This document shows, piece after piece, positions 11,981 to 23,400 of a stretch of DNA of 64,000 nucleotides (positions within the stretch are counted from its first letter, which is position 1; the number at the start of each line of letters is the position of its first letter). The stretch is taken from the NCBI GenBank assembly GCA_963556695.1, contig CAUWAG010000003.1:1426001-1490000 (forward strand), in the 5' to 3' direction. This stretch comes from Anthostomella pinea (taxonomy: Eukaryota > Ascomycota > Sordariomycetes > Xylariales > Xylariaceae). The notes beneath the pieces were generated by a model. It did not search any database. It was given only the letters and a program-made list of their open reading frames with translations, and was not told the origin of the DNA. Made by a program: the position numbers and the translations under genes.

Positions 11981-14017
11981 GTTAGAGAGACAAACAGTAG
12001 ACCAATGGGCAGGGCTGGTACACACCGACAGGAATAACTTACGGCCATAGTCTAATCGGGTCCTAGAATAGTCGTAGGAGCTGTGAGGATTCGCCTCACG
12101 AGTCACGTTGCGTTCAAGGAGTACACTTCGGAAGATAAGGCAGGAGTTATGGGATGGTCTCAGGATGATATTGATACATCCTGACTTGCTCTTACACGGT
12201 GGATAACCTAGCAATTGTCTTCTCATTATCTCAGTTATGCAAAATTGTGTCAGGACGTAACCGTTTTACTACTGTCAAGTTTCATGTGAAAAAGTGAGTA
12301 GCTTAATTTCAAACAACTAAGCGACTTTCTTGTATATAACCCCTCGGGGGCTTCTCGTTGTTGCAACGCCTTGTAGATAACCGGTACACGCGCCCTGGGC
12401 TTGGAGGGACCGGATGAGGTGTTCGCGCAAGGGGAGTACTCATCTGTTCTCTGGTGGATGACGCGCTCTGGAGCCGTCTATCCCTCGTCGGCGCTGGAGA
12501 TGACGTCTTCTGGCGACGCCTTCTTCTCTGCGCTCCCTGCTGGCGACGCCCTCAAGCTCGCCGTGCTACGTGACGGCGATAGTGATGATGATGATCGTCA
12601 CACGCGACCGTGGTCTTCGAGGCTCTGACTAGGTCAATCAGCCGTCGCAGATAAGCTACCATGTCGGTAATCCTCATTCGTGCGGAACAGGGGTAGATTG
12701 CCTTCTTGCTTGCTTGTTCTTTCCATGGGTCTGGAGCTGGAAAACGGTACCAAATACACACTCATCCCACAATGCAGGGCTCATCCTTAGAGCATCCCGA
12801 CAATGCTTCATTGTCCACCCACTTCCATCTGCATCCTTTAACCCGACGTGACCATCAAAGCCACCACTCCTCACAGTTTATACATCAACGCTATGTTATT
12901 ATTTCCTTAGTAGAGGCTTAATAGTTAGTTTATTGCCAGCTAACTAGTAGGTAGGAGGCTATATTAAGGTGTAAGTAAGGATATTAGGTGAGGTGTAAAG
13001 AACAGAACTCTTTAACGAAAGGAACAACCCTACATCGTTGCAAAGCTTTCACACCACACCATTATTAGCTGGCGAGGTATTGCCAGTCTCGTTTATAGCA
13101 TACGACATTAGCACATCTAGATGACAGGCCGAAGTGGCTGCCTTAGGCCATGAGCTAAGGTGTTTATGTGCAGGCAGCCATAGCAAACACTTCCCCTCCG
13201 AGCAACGAATTTTATAGCAAAATTACACCAACGCAATCATTCACTCCGGATTCTACTCTAGAACTCGTCCACAGCCAAATAATTTCCATTCACACCAGTC
13301 ACTCTTCCCACAAGCATATCTCTTGGTTACGTTGACCATTTCGGCGGAAATACCAAATATGAGGTTGGTGTCGTACCCGTTCACACAATTCTCTGCTCAT
13401 AAGCCTTGCCGACCAACGTAACGCCCGCTCATCGCTACCCGAAATGTCTGCATCGGTACCATCCTTCCTCCCTGTACTCTTCGGTCACGGATGCTTTCTC
13501 TTTGACGAGTCCAACGATGTCCAGCGAGATTGCAAAGGGCAACCTGTCTTCTTGGTGCCTACAAACGACGCGTCTCTTTACATTTGACCGAGCCTCGGAG
13601 CCCGCCAATATTGGCCTCGCAACATCACGTCCTATTCTCACGGCACTCAGCCGAAGGCATCAGTGGTTCTCTTTATTCCCATGTGAACACCCTCTATTTC
13701 AACAACCATGTTGTCACTAAGGTGGCTTGCATGTTATACGACACCGCATCGATCTACGATAAAGCCCAGAAGAGTGCAGACCGACGCACTACACTTGCTA
13801 GATGCATTTCTCCAGGCCCCCGCGCGGAAAATATCTACAATTAGAAAAGATGCATCCAGCAAGGTCTGCATCCACTAGGGGGAAAGAACGGCTTAGGGAT
13901 AAAAGTAATAATAGCTCGAAGAAAAATATAGAATACTGCAAAAAGCTCAGTCTAGAATCTGACCCTATTGAACGTGCTTTGTCCTGAGCGAAACCCTATC
14001 CACTTGCTTGCCAGCAC
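11981..14017. other. Gene-poor interval, no supported gene
   Basis: Mostly AT-rich, TAGG-rich DNA. A short open frame starts at the ATG near 13444 and stops about 140 bases later; it reads like protein but has no convincing continuation. A frame at 12401-12628 is of biased composition. I annotate neither. Confidence 0.4.
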
Positions 14018-14089
14018 GTCCTGGAATCGAACCCTAGACTTACGAAAAACCCCGAAAGGATTTTACCTCATACCAATGTACAAGAGGAC
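14018..14089 (-). other. Degenerate tRNA-like sequence
   Basis: Read on the - strand, this 72 nt stretch has a perfect B-box (GGTTCGATTCC, 14023-14033), complementary ends GTCCT/AGGAC, and a central hairpin whose seven-base loop CTTTCGG would present TTC (Glu). The D and T stems do not fold properly, so it is at best a decayed tRNA or a chance B-box. Confidence 0.22.
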
Positions 14090-14285
14090 TTAAGTATTGT
14101 CGTTGGCACAGGGCGTCGGAAAGATTGGGCTTGTATTGCGGTACATATAGCTGGTTACTAGGGGTTTTTGTTGGTTGCTGGGTCATCGTCTCCGACACCA
14201 CTCAGCACCACCTTGGAACCTACTCTTTGGTCAAACATACCGCACAGTCTTTTCCATTTTACTTTCGGAAACCCGGATTTCTTGA

Positions 14286-14798
14286 CCGTCAGAAAGTGCA
14301 ATCACATCACTGCTTGAGTCCGCCTTCGACCTCGCTTCTACGCAGGGTCTGAGCCCATACGAAATCCGTACAGGTTCTTGTCGACCCGTGATCCTCCCGG
14401 GCTGGGGAGACTCAAACCACCATGCCGCTATAAAGGCTACCTCGTGGTATGCCCAGCATGGCTTCTTGCAACACTGGGACAACCGTCAGCACCCTCTCAT
14501 CAAACAACGATTCCCCGATGGAACAACCTCATTCATCGCATCGCTGGATGCGTTTGGTATCCGCCACCGAATCAACGGCCATTCCATCGCCGATAATGCG
14601 GGCAATCGTTCCGCCTTTGCTTTGCGTCTTCTGCTGGGCCTGTACTTCCTTACCGAAGACCAACGCGAGCTCGACACCAAAGATGTGGACTTGGACGAGA
14701 CCAGCGGTTTCCCCGGTCCGGAGAAAACCCTAGCCAGAGACAACCGCCCGCCTGGCTCTGTACCCCTCCCATCTACCTTCGTGCCGTACCGCCATTAA
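14286..14798 (+). CDS. Unrecognised coding segment, probable last exon or remnant
   Basis: An open frame of about 170 codons without an ATG at its start. The sequence reads like a globular protein (RPVILPGWGDSNHHAAIK, then SAFALRLLLGLYFL) and ends VPLPSTFVPYRH. An upstream exon would be expected between about 13.4 and 14.25 kb, but I could not connect one with confidence, and there are stops just upstream. I do not recognise the family. It may be a truncated gene. Confidence 0.35.
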   Translation, partial: PSESAITSLLESAFDLASTQGLSPYEIRTGSCRPVILPGWGDSNHHAAIKATSWYAQHGFLQHWDNRQHPLIKQRFPDGTTSFIASLDAFGIRHRINGHSIADNAGNRSAFALRLLLGLYFLTEDQRELDTKDVDLDETSGFPGPEKTLARDNRPPGSVPLPSTFVPYRH

Positions 14799-15149
14799 TT
14801 GGAATCTGCTAAGACCTGTTTTATCTACTTGGCTACTGCAAAAGTGGTCCTCAGGGGTCCTTAGCCCTAATAAAAAGGAACTTCTTACTTCTAAATATCA
14901 GTCATACTATCCTTGCCACATCGGATTGACGCTGTTATGTAATTCCGACTGACAAGACAAGATGTTTATCCGAGTAGGACATTCCTTTCGGAGCGCAACT
15001 AGACAAACTCAGACTTTCGGTCAGTGCAGATCGAAAACCGGTACATGCCCGTGGAGATTCAAGAGCATCGCGCTCTCAACGGATAGATAAATGCTGGATT
15101 TCACGGAGATGACTTGCAGTTACGGGTGTGGATCGAGGCTGCCCGTGTA

Positions 15150-15300
15150 TGATTGATTGATTTTGTTTATCGTGGGTGCAGTCCCTCAACAGGGCAAACC
15201 ACGCTTCCCAAAGCCATTGCATCGCAAGGTTGTAGAGGTGTCAGTCTAGATACATTCAGATCCGCGCACGAGCCCATCCTCGCTGTAGCGGTACCAACCT
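15150..15300 (-). mobile_element. 5'-truncated LINE fragment (3' end with GATT/AATC tail)
   Basis: On the - strand this matches the 3' end of the Tad-type LINEs at 18.8-24.5 kb and 58.8-64 kb. Shared blocks include GGATGGGCTCGTG, a GCGATGCA block and GCGTGGTTTGC, followed by an AATC-repeat tail (15150-15163). It is clearly more diverged than copies A and B are from each other, so it is an older, 5'-truncated insertion. Weak similarity may extend a little past 15300. Confidence 0.65.
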
Positions 15301-15611
15301 GGAGTGACCAGATGGTTTTAGTCAATACCCAAGCACGATTCCGTCAGAAAAACCTCCTGTCCAGCGACAAAGCGACCCAGTGGACCTCAGTCCTCTGGTG
15401 TATATATCGTTCCAGTAGCCGTTCGATATATGTCGTATTAGTGGATGAAGCAGGTGTTTGTTATCTGCTGGCAAAGGAAACCACAAGGGGAAAAACCTCA
15501 CAGGAGTGGGTGTTATGGAGACAAGCTGCTTGACTATCGGGCTCTGCGATAATAGGGCCTCTCCACTATCGTGTACTGGTAGTCGACTCGCACAAACCGG
15601 GTCAGAAAGGG
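15301..15611. other. Interval between LINE fragment and tRNA-like gene
   Basis: No gene seen. It may include diverged LINE sequence next to the truncated copy. Confidence 0.35.
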
Positions 15612-15703
15612 GGCCGTAGCAGGATTCGAACCCACTTGTTCTCGTCGCCCACCGCACAAACGAGAACACAACCAGGCGCATTTGACCATTGCGCCATACG
15701 GCC
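15612..15703 (-). tRNA. tRNA-like gene, 92 nt, anticodon unclear
   Basis: On the - strand: a seven-base-pair acceptor stem (GGCCGTA with TACGGCC), a perfect D stem (GCGC/GCGC) around a GG-containing loop, an A-box TGGCGCAATGG and a consensus B-box GGTTCGAATCC. The T stem closes with two G-U pairs. The middle does not fold as a standard anticodon arm: TGGTTGTG is followed by a strong GTTCTCG...CGAGAAC hairpin just before the T arm. Either an intron interrupts the anticodon arm or this is a pseudogene or SINE-like derivative. The internal Pol III promoter looks intact. Confidence 0.5.
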
Positions 15704-16874
15704 GGCTGCCCGTGTATGGGGAAACTCTCGCACAGACGAAGGGCTCTTCGGTAACACCCACTGACGCTATAGCTGAACCACCGCTTGTCCCATAGCAAGA
15801 GTTCGACTGCATGTACAAATCTTCCGATCACTGGTTACTACCTTTTGGCCAGCGGTGATATGGTATTGTATAAGAAGTAATCGCCATCTTCCTATCGTCC
15901 GTTGGGGACCGACCGTAGTCCATAGCACAGCAGTTCCATAGTTCAGCAAAACACAGAGTATCCGTCAAAGTTAAGTGTGGCTTGATGACGATGCAAGCTC
16001 TCATCGGAATCTTCCCGCATCAGAGTGCCAGACCAAGCACAGAATACAGTGTTGCCTCTAGGGTACCCAAGTGTTGTATTTACTCCTACTACACTACGTC
16101 GCCGCGTTTTCGCGGCATGGCTTAGTTCAAAACATGGTATTCCTGCTAGACTCCGTTTCCGAACTCTGGCAAACAGGGAGTATATGGTTTATATGATGAT
16201 TATTGGCGTATTTACCGCTGATTGTGTTGTTCTGAAGGTCTGTTGTCGTGCCCAGTTGGCCCAAACCCCCCAATGGCCCCTGTTGCAGTGCATTGCCACC
16301 TCCCTAGCGCCACGGTGGCTTGTGTGCCATCCAACAAGCTCTGTGTTTGACTGCCATGCATTGGTTGCGAATCCCTCCAAAAGTGGCATTATGTGTCGAG
16401 GGGGCAGAGCTCGCGGTTCAAGAACTTTCTCATGTCCTCCGTCATGAACTTCTGGACATAATGAGTGCTGGATGGGAGGTGCGTGGGTGTCATCATTCTG
16501 TCACGGCACTAGAAGACAGCCCCACAGCTCCAGGGGTCAACGAGGGAACTCTGGGCATCAGTATCGAGCTTGCCGACATGGCTGACGACTCATATGATTG
16601 AAACTAATGACCGAACACATCAACATTCCTAACCTGGCCTGCTTCTTCCACAAATCAAGAAGACCAAGATACCCTAGACAAGATAATTCCGCACAGGCCC
16701 AGGATATCTGTGGCAACATTCCAAGTACACTAGCCATTGTGCTCGTGACTGACTCTGACATCGTTATCTATGCGAATTGAATAGAGTGGAACGTCCTCAA
16801 CGATGCCTTCCCCTAGCCCTGTAGGCTGTACATGTACGATGTAATTCTCGTCAGCCGCTGATAGGTTCAATCGC
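15704..16874. other. Intergenic, nothing recognised
   Basis: Short open frames only, none resembling a known family. Just upstream (+ side) of the tRNA-like element and downstream of the membrane protein remnant. Confidence 0.4.
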
Positions 16875-18204
16875 TCACCTTGATACTCCTCGTTGGATTG
16901 ATGCTCCCTGTGTGCTTAGGTACGTATTACCGGTGTCGGATACCTTTGTTCGACGTTGCTCTGTCCCATACGGCTCTCTTAAGTTTGAGAAGTTTCCGCT
17001 TTTACTTCTGAGCGTGCTGCGACCTTGGTATTGAGATATACTGCTGCTGGTTACGAAGGAAGCCACTTTGCTTGCAAGTGGCTCGACGTATCGATGGCCC
17101 AACTGTCGGCCCAAGGGTAACATGGCGGGGAGGCAGACGCAGAGTATCGTTACAGGAGTTTCGGCTGATAACCAGTAGAATAGTGATATGGCGGCATCTA
17201 TCCGGATGTTAGAGCGAGCACTACTCCATTCTGGTAGATGCATGAACGATTACTTACATGATGTGTCGTCGTTCAAGGCTTGTCCAGTAACGACAACGGT
17301 CACGAGACGGCCAAGAGACACTACAATGCCGCTATAACCGTTAGTCTGCGAAGTATGTTACCATTCAGTCACCAACTTACGAATAACCCAGGATGAAAAT
17401 GACGCCCAGTCCACTCTCCTTCCAATGCTGGTATGCAAGCCCCAGATTTTAGGGAGCGGCAATAGCATGATGATGAGATCAATCACCACACTCGGTATTG
17501 CACTTCCGAGAAAGAGAGAGGCCGTCGTGCCACAAGTCCCGGGAAGGAACGGGTTCCAACCCTTCTGAACCGGGTCGCAAAGAAATATTGTTCCGAAGTA
17601 CACACCGATAAGCCAGGCCGCCTTGAGGCCATGTGTCACCCACAGGGCGATATTAAACCATCTCGAATTCAGACGCGCGGGGAAGACACGGCTGAGGAAG
17701 AGCAGTCCAGAGAACTTGGAGGTGGCCAGTGCTGAATCGTATATGTAGTCGCCCAGGTATTCTAGCTTGAAGAATAGCGATATTTCCTCGGCCGATAAGG
17801 TGTCAATGTGGCGTCCGAAGCCCGCATGGTCGATTAAGGCGATTGTGATAGCCAACTGAGCTATGACAATAACCTGGAAATGTCAGCTACGAGTCTTGAG
17901 AGGCATCTACGCTCGGATCCAATCTAGAAGAAACAGAACGGAATGAACATACGGAAGCTATCAGCGCGACCCAGTCATCCCACCAGAAATGAAAGACGTG
18001 TTGTCGTGCTTCTCGGGGAGTAAGGCTCCTGGACCAGAACCGCAGAACAGTAGCATTCGTCGTGACGACGATCATGACGACAAGAAACGCCCGAAGCCCG
18101 GGGCCAATGTCGTCACGGTCGTCAGCCATTCTCTCCGTCAACAGGGAACTGCGAGCTAGGCGAGAATACATGGGGGGAAAGAGTATGAGGAGGGTCTCGG
18201 GCAA
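16875..18204 (-). pseudogene. Rhodopsin-domain (PTH11/SAT4-like) integral membrane protein, apparently decayed
   Basis: A fungal seven-helix membrane protein of the rhodopsin-domain family. Exon 1 runs 18129 (or 18204) to 17953 with WWDDWVALIAS; a 79 bp intron follows (GTATGT donor). Exon 2 (17873-17381) carries HAGFGRHID, the FFKLEYLGDYIYD block, CDPVQKGWNPF and GSAIPSVVIDLIIMLLPLPKIW. Near 17425 the frame must shift by one base to continue with the expected LGVIFILGY, then SGIVVSLGRLVTVVV in exon 3 (17331-17258), then an exon ending LSAETPVTILCVCLPAMLPLG (17230-16875). The last junction, as I read it, creates a TAA. One frameshift and one stop suggest a pseudogene, though a sequence error or alternative splicing cannot be excluded. 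It lies immediately upstream of LINE copy A. Confidence 0.6.
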
Positions 18205-18560
18205 TTGATGGTATTTCTGTTGGATCGTTCGATTAGAGTCTCGTCTCCGAGTGAATGACTTCAGTCACCATGGATCTTGGATACAGCGCGGTATTAGGAA
18301 CGGATGATAAAGTAGGGAACTGGAGTTTAGTTTGGTTCTTCTTAAGAGTGTTGGACTCCATAGGCTCTTTCCAGTTACAGGCGCCCGAGAATGGTGTTCA
18401 GGGATACGGCTGTACATGCCTATCGCCACTACAACCAACACCAGAGGATCCGACTTCTTTCATTGGCCAGGAGGGCGTTGTGTAGTCGCTTACCTAGCCT
18501 CGGGGTATGCTTATGCATGCACTCCATTCTATAAGACCGGGAAATGTCACCCTGGGATAC

Positions 18561-18582
18561 CATTCTCATGTCAATGAGAATG
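18561..18582. repeat. Perfect 9 bp hairpin
   Basis: CATTCTCAT, four bases, ATGAGAATG. Located between the membrane protein gene and LINE copy A. No role assigned. Confidence 0.5.
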
Positions 18583-18823
18583 CCAAGGCATAGGGACGAA
18601 GCCCTGCAGACTTGTCACACAAATATCGAGCTCCGCCACGAACATCACGGCCGCGGCCAGCTCCCAGTCTAATTATCATGCTCACCACAACTAAACAAAA
18701 ACAACTATTTTTCTTGGTGCCCCGCTGTTAGGGCGCAACCTCGATATCTGCACTAAAGCAGGCACTTCTCTCAGTAACTGACTATCTTTGCCAAGACACA
18801 AGAGAAAATTTCTCATAAGCCGG

Positions 18824-20402
18824 ATGGCACCCTTTCACAACGGGCCCCCAAACACGCCCATGGCCGTCCCAAAGACGACCACCAGCGGCGTGTTCAAATC
18901 CCCGGTCCCCAGAAAGACATACGGCCCGGCAACTCCGAGCAGGCTCCGCCAGGCGCTGCTTGACGACATCAGCAGCAACCCGTCACAGGTCTCTGAGGCT
19001 GACTTCACTGTTATTTCCCCTCTGAAAGGAAAATCCTGAAATATCAATGACAGCAGCACCACTAGGATAAAATGACCTTAATTAAACAAAATCTCTACAG
19101 ACCAAGCCATTACACGCGATATAGGGAATAAAGCCTCTTCCTCAGAGTGCCAGAACCAAGTTGCCAAAATACTGACTAAAGACAAGTACCTCTATGTAAC
19201 CAGGGTGACAATGTTTTAAGAGTGTGCTGCAGTAGTTGATAAGACACTTGAGAAAGCTGGAACCAAATTATACTCTCATGCCAAGAAGTTTAGCGCTTTC
19301 TTTTCTAAATGCCTGAACAAGTGGCTGGAAATCTGAGATCCGCCCAAAAAAAAGACCATTCCTGGGGGAATAGGGATGGTGAAGTCCACCATGACCTTTA
19401 CCCAAGTTGTCCCCTCTAGCCAACGACAGCATCGACGGGTGGTCAACACTACTATGAAAAAAACACAACCTGGGGCCCTCATCGCTGCTAACCAATTAAA
19501 GAAAAAGCAGGATAATCTCCAGGTCTTTGTCCGTATGGATAATAGCCACCTAGAGCCCTACGGAATAAAGTCTATACTAAACAGAAGACTTAAGCTCTAC
19601 CCTTAAGAGCTTAGAGAAGTGACCTAGTGCCCCTCCGGATTTACTTTATACCCAAGGGACAAGCCAACTCAGGCTAAGCTCCTGGCCTTCCAAGAAGAAA
19701 TCACTGATATTCTCAAGACAGAAAAGATCAAGACCCACACGGTCTGGCATTACTATAAGGTCAATGGATGCCCAAAAAAGGTCATCAGTGCGGAAGGATT
19801 GACAATCGACATTACCGACATTGCTGTTACTAATGAAGTTAAAGCCCAAATAAGTGACAGACCTTTAAGGTACATACTCTCAAGGAACACAGTTGATTCT
19901 GATCTGGAGACCACATAGGTGATCTCTCTGCCCCGTGTAGCAAAGAAACTATTCACGCTTTTTGCTCACTTAATGACCTCAAGGCACATTCAATACTCCC
20001 CCAAGGTTCACCAGTGTGCGAGCTGCTTCAGATACCATGGTAGGAACTACCGATGTAAAAAGCAATTATGTGCACATTGTGCCAGTACAGTACACCAGGG
20101 GGGAGTGCAAAAAACCAATCCCAAAATGTGTCAACTGTAAAGGACCTCATGCTGCCAATTTCGACAAATGCCCTGCACGCCCCAAGGTTGTGAAAGGCAT
20201 CATCCATAAGCACACATGGGAGCAAATCCAGGAAATAAGGCTGGCTGGAGAAAGAGCCAGATCCAAGGCCTTTAATGAAACAGGCAGAAACCAAGCTGGG
20301 TGAACACCCAGCAACAATAACGAAGACATCACAATACAAATCGACACAACAGATACAACTCATCCCAGAGATGCCGATACCATTGTTGTCAGTCAATATT
20401 AG
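18824..20402 (+). pseudogene. LINE copy A ORF1 (zinc-knuckle nucleic-acid-binding protein), broken
   Basis: Starts MAPFHNGPPNTPM at 18824 and stops after about 70 codons; coding-like pieces continue in several frames to a stop at 20402. The zinc-knuckle part (CASCFRYHGRNYRC, then a CX2C...HX4C-type CVNCKGPHAANFDKC) lies at 20012-20170, interrupted by a frame change around 20100. Copy B has the same region open. ORF1 of Tad-type elements is expected to coat the element RNA. Confidence 0.8.
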
Positions 20403-20449
20403 GTACATCAAACGAAACACATTGACACAGGCATCTAGTCATCCATTCT

Positions 20450-23400
20450 ATGAATACAACAGGAGGACAAAAGAGTGCAAGCCCTACAGAGTTAGCCATC
20501 AACCTGGCTGACTACAAAGGAGAACAAGCAGACATTATTCTGATACAAGAGCCCTGGGTTGGCATACCACCAGGCAGGAGAATGGGAATAAAGACACACC
20601 CCAATTACGATATATACTCCCCAGTGGATTCCTGGGACAGCAACAGTACACGGCCCAGATCTCTCATCTATGTGAGAAAACACCTTTAAGCGGATCAACT
20701 TTGGCCCTATGCTACACGAGACATCACCTGGGTCAAGGTACAAGGCATTACATTTGCCAGTGTCTACCGGCCATGTGACAACCCGCAGGAAATGGATGAT
20801 ATTCTGGAAGTATGGACTCCACCTTTTGGCTGTGTTATAGCTGGAGATTTCAATGCTGGCGACATATCCTGGGACTCGAGCAATCCAGGATATCATGGTG
20901 GTGTCATACTTACACAGACTATGGCAGACCACGGACTGGATCTGATTTCTGAACCAGATGTCCCAACACATGATGACGGAAATGTACTAGATCTGGTGTT
21001 CTCAGATGTCCCCATGGCCAAAGCCTCAGTGAATGATGCACTCCAGTGCACTTCAGATCATAAGACATTACGAATAGTCATTCCAATTCAGGGAGATCTA
21101 GACCGAGTCCCTAAGGCCAATCATTGGATAGTACCGGATGATAAACTACAAGAGCTGGCAGATAATGTCCAAACCAGGATTCATGAACTCCCCCGGCTGG
21201 GTGTATCCCCTGACCAGGTAGATGCCTTTACACAAAGCTTGATCAACATGATCCAAGGCTGTATCAGGACAGTGGGCAAGAAGCCCCGTCAATTTAGGCC
21301 CACTGCTTGGTGGAATGATGACTGCAAAGCAGCTGTTCAGACATACAAGGCCCTTTCTAAACAGATTACAAGCCAAAAAGGTCGGAATTCAGCCCGACAG
21401 GAATTTCGCCGCGTGGTTCAGAAAGCTAGGAGAGAGTACTGGCAGACTCTAATTGATTCAGTAACTGAGCCAAAGGACCTATACAGAATCGTCTCTTGGC
21501 ACAAGCTATCAGCAGGATTGCGTTCCCCTCCAATCATCATAGGAGACCAAATATTCGAGTCACAAGAAAGCAAGGCAAATGCATTACGCTCAGCCACGCT
21601 TGAACAAAATACCTCAGACAACGATATCATCGACCCCTGGTCCGCTCAGATCACACAACCCAAGCCATACATCTCCCTTGAATACCATGTCGGACTGGAA
21701 GAGGCTGAAGGGTGTACTTTAGGGACCAAGAACAACTCCCTGGGAGTAGACACCCTCACAGTACGGATTCTGAAAGCTTGCTGGCCATTCATTGGGGAAT
21801 ATATCAGAGCCCTTTTCCAGACCTGTCTACAGATTGGACACCACCCTAAACCATTCAAAGTAACTGAGGTAGTGATGATCCCAAAACCAGGAAAGAAAGA
21901 CTACTCCAATCCCAGGGCCTACAGACCAATATTGCTATTGTCGTGTCTTGGCAAAGGCTTAGAACCACTTATCGCAAAAAGAATTACCTGGTTTGTTGTT
22001 AAACTTGGAATTCTAGCTCCACAACATTTTGGAGCTCTACCAAAGCGCTCTGCCACTGACCTGGTAGCTGCACTTATACACGATATTGAGCAGGCCCTCG
22101 ATCAAGGCCTCGTTGCAACAGTAGTCACGTCAGATGTGAAAGGGGCCTTTAATGCTGCCCTAATGGGACAGCTGGTGGTTTGCATAAGAGAACAGGGCTG
22201 GCCGGGCTTTCTTATAAGATGGGTCCAGTCATTCATGTCCGAGCGGTCCGCAAGGGTTCAGTTTGAAGGTATTGTGACCGATATTAAAGCTCTCATTTGT
22301 GGGCTACCATAAGGCTCACCAGCCTCTCTAATCCTTTATATGCTGTATACAGAGCCAATCTGTGCCCAACTTAATATGAAAAAAAGACGCTTTGGATATA
22401 TAGACAACCTAGCGACTCTCTGCATTAGAAAGAATCTTAAAGAAACAGCTATAAAGGCTTCTGAAAATCTTTACTTGTTCAGTTAATGGAGATATAACAA
22501 CGCTATTGAATTTAACCCTGATAAAACTGAGATCATGCACTTCTCAAAGAAAAAGAACTCAGACAACCCTCCAGTCCGCCACAAAATAATGAATAAAATA
22601 GCAAAGGACTCCATGCAATGACTGGGTGTCTTCCTGGATAGAAAACTAAACTTCAAAGATCACGTTTCCTACTGGGCCAAGAAAGCTAATAAGGTAGCAA
22701 ATCACCTTTAAGGACTATGCAGCACAGTCAAAGGACTTCCAGTAAAGTCAATCAAAAGGGCTATGAAAACTTGTGTTATTCTTATTCTTACACACAGCCT
22801 GGAGGCCTGGTACCCGGGAATCAAAAAATTTAGGAGCTTAGGTGAGACATCAGCATATTACATTAAGGGGCTTCTTAGAACAATAAATGCCGTACTATGA
22901 ACAGCGATCAGGGCTATCCTGCCGGTCTGGAAAACACACCCTGGACATATCCTACACTTTGAATCACAGATTCCTCCAGCAGGAGTTCTTGCAGAGGTAA
23001 TAAGACGGCGTCACGGCCTACGACTCGGACGTTTAGACCAAAGACACTGTAACGGCCTGCACAGACCTTCCTACATGACAAGCCGATACTTCCCAATAAG
23101 GGAAGGATCTGACCAGAGGATTCCCTTAAAGGGGCAACCTCTTACTGTACCTATCTCTCTCTCTCTCTCTCTTCCTTTTCTCTCTAGTCTTGATATTCTC
23201 GTCAATAGAGTAATAGCTGCTTGCTGCAGGCCATGTCCCAGCTCCCCAGTATGCTCGCCGTGACAGACACCCTCTTGTTGGCAGGCTCCAAGTACAAGCT
23301 CGTAAGGAACCAGCAAGGCTACAAAGGAACTTCCAGCTAGTCCCTGACTTCCAGAGACCTATACTCACCAAGCTATCATGGAAAAAGCCCCCAATCCAAA

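Noticed and set aside
12401..12628. 75-codon open frame with an Asp run
   Set aside because: Low-complexity GATGATGAT-type repeat, no other support.
13444..13590. Short open frame starting MSASVPSFLPVLFGHG
   Set aside because: Protein-like but only about 47 codons, and no acceptable splice junction links it to later sequence.
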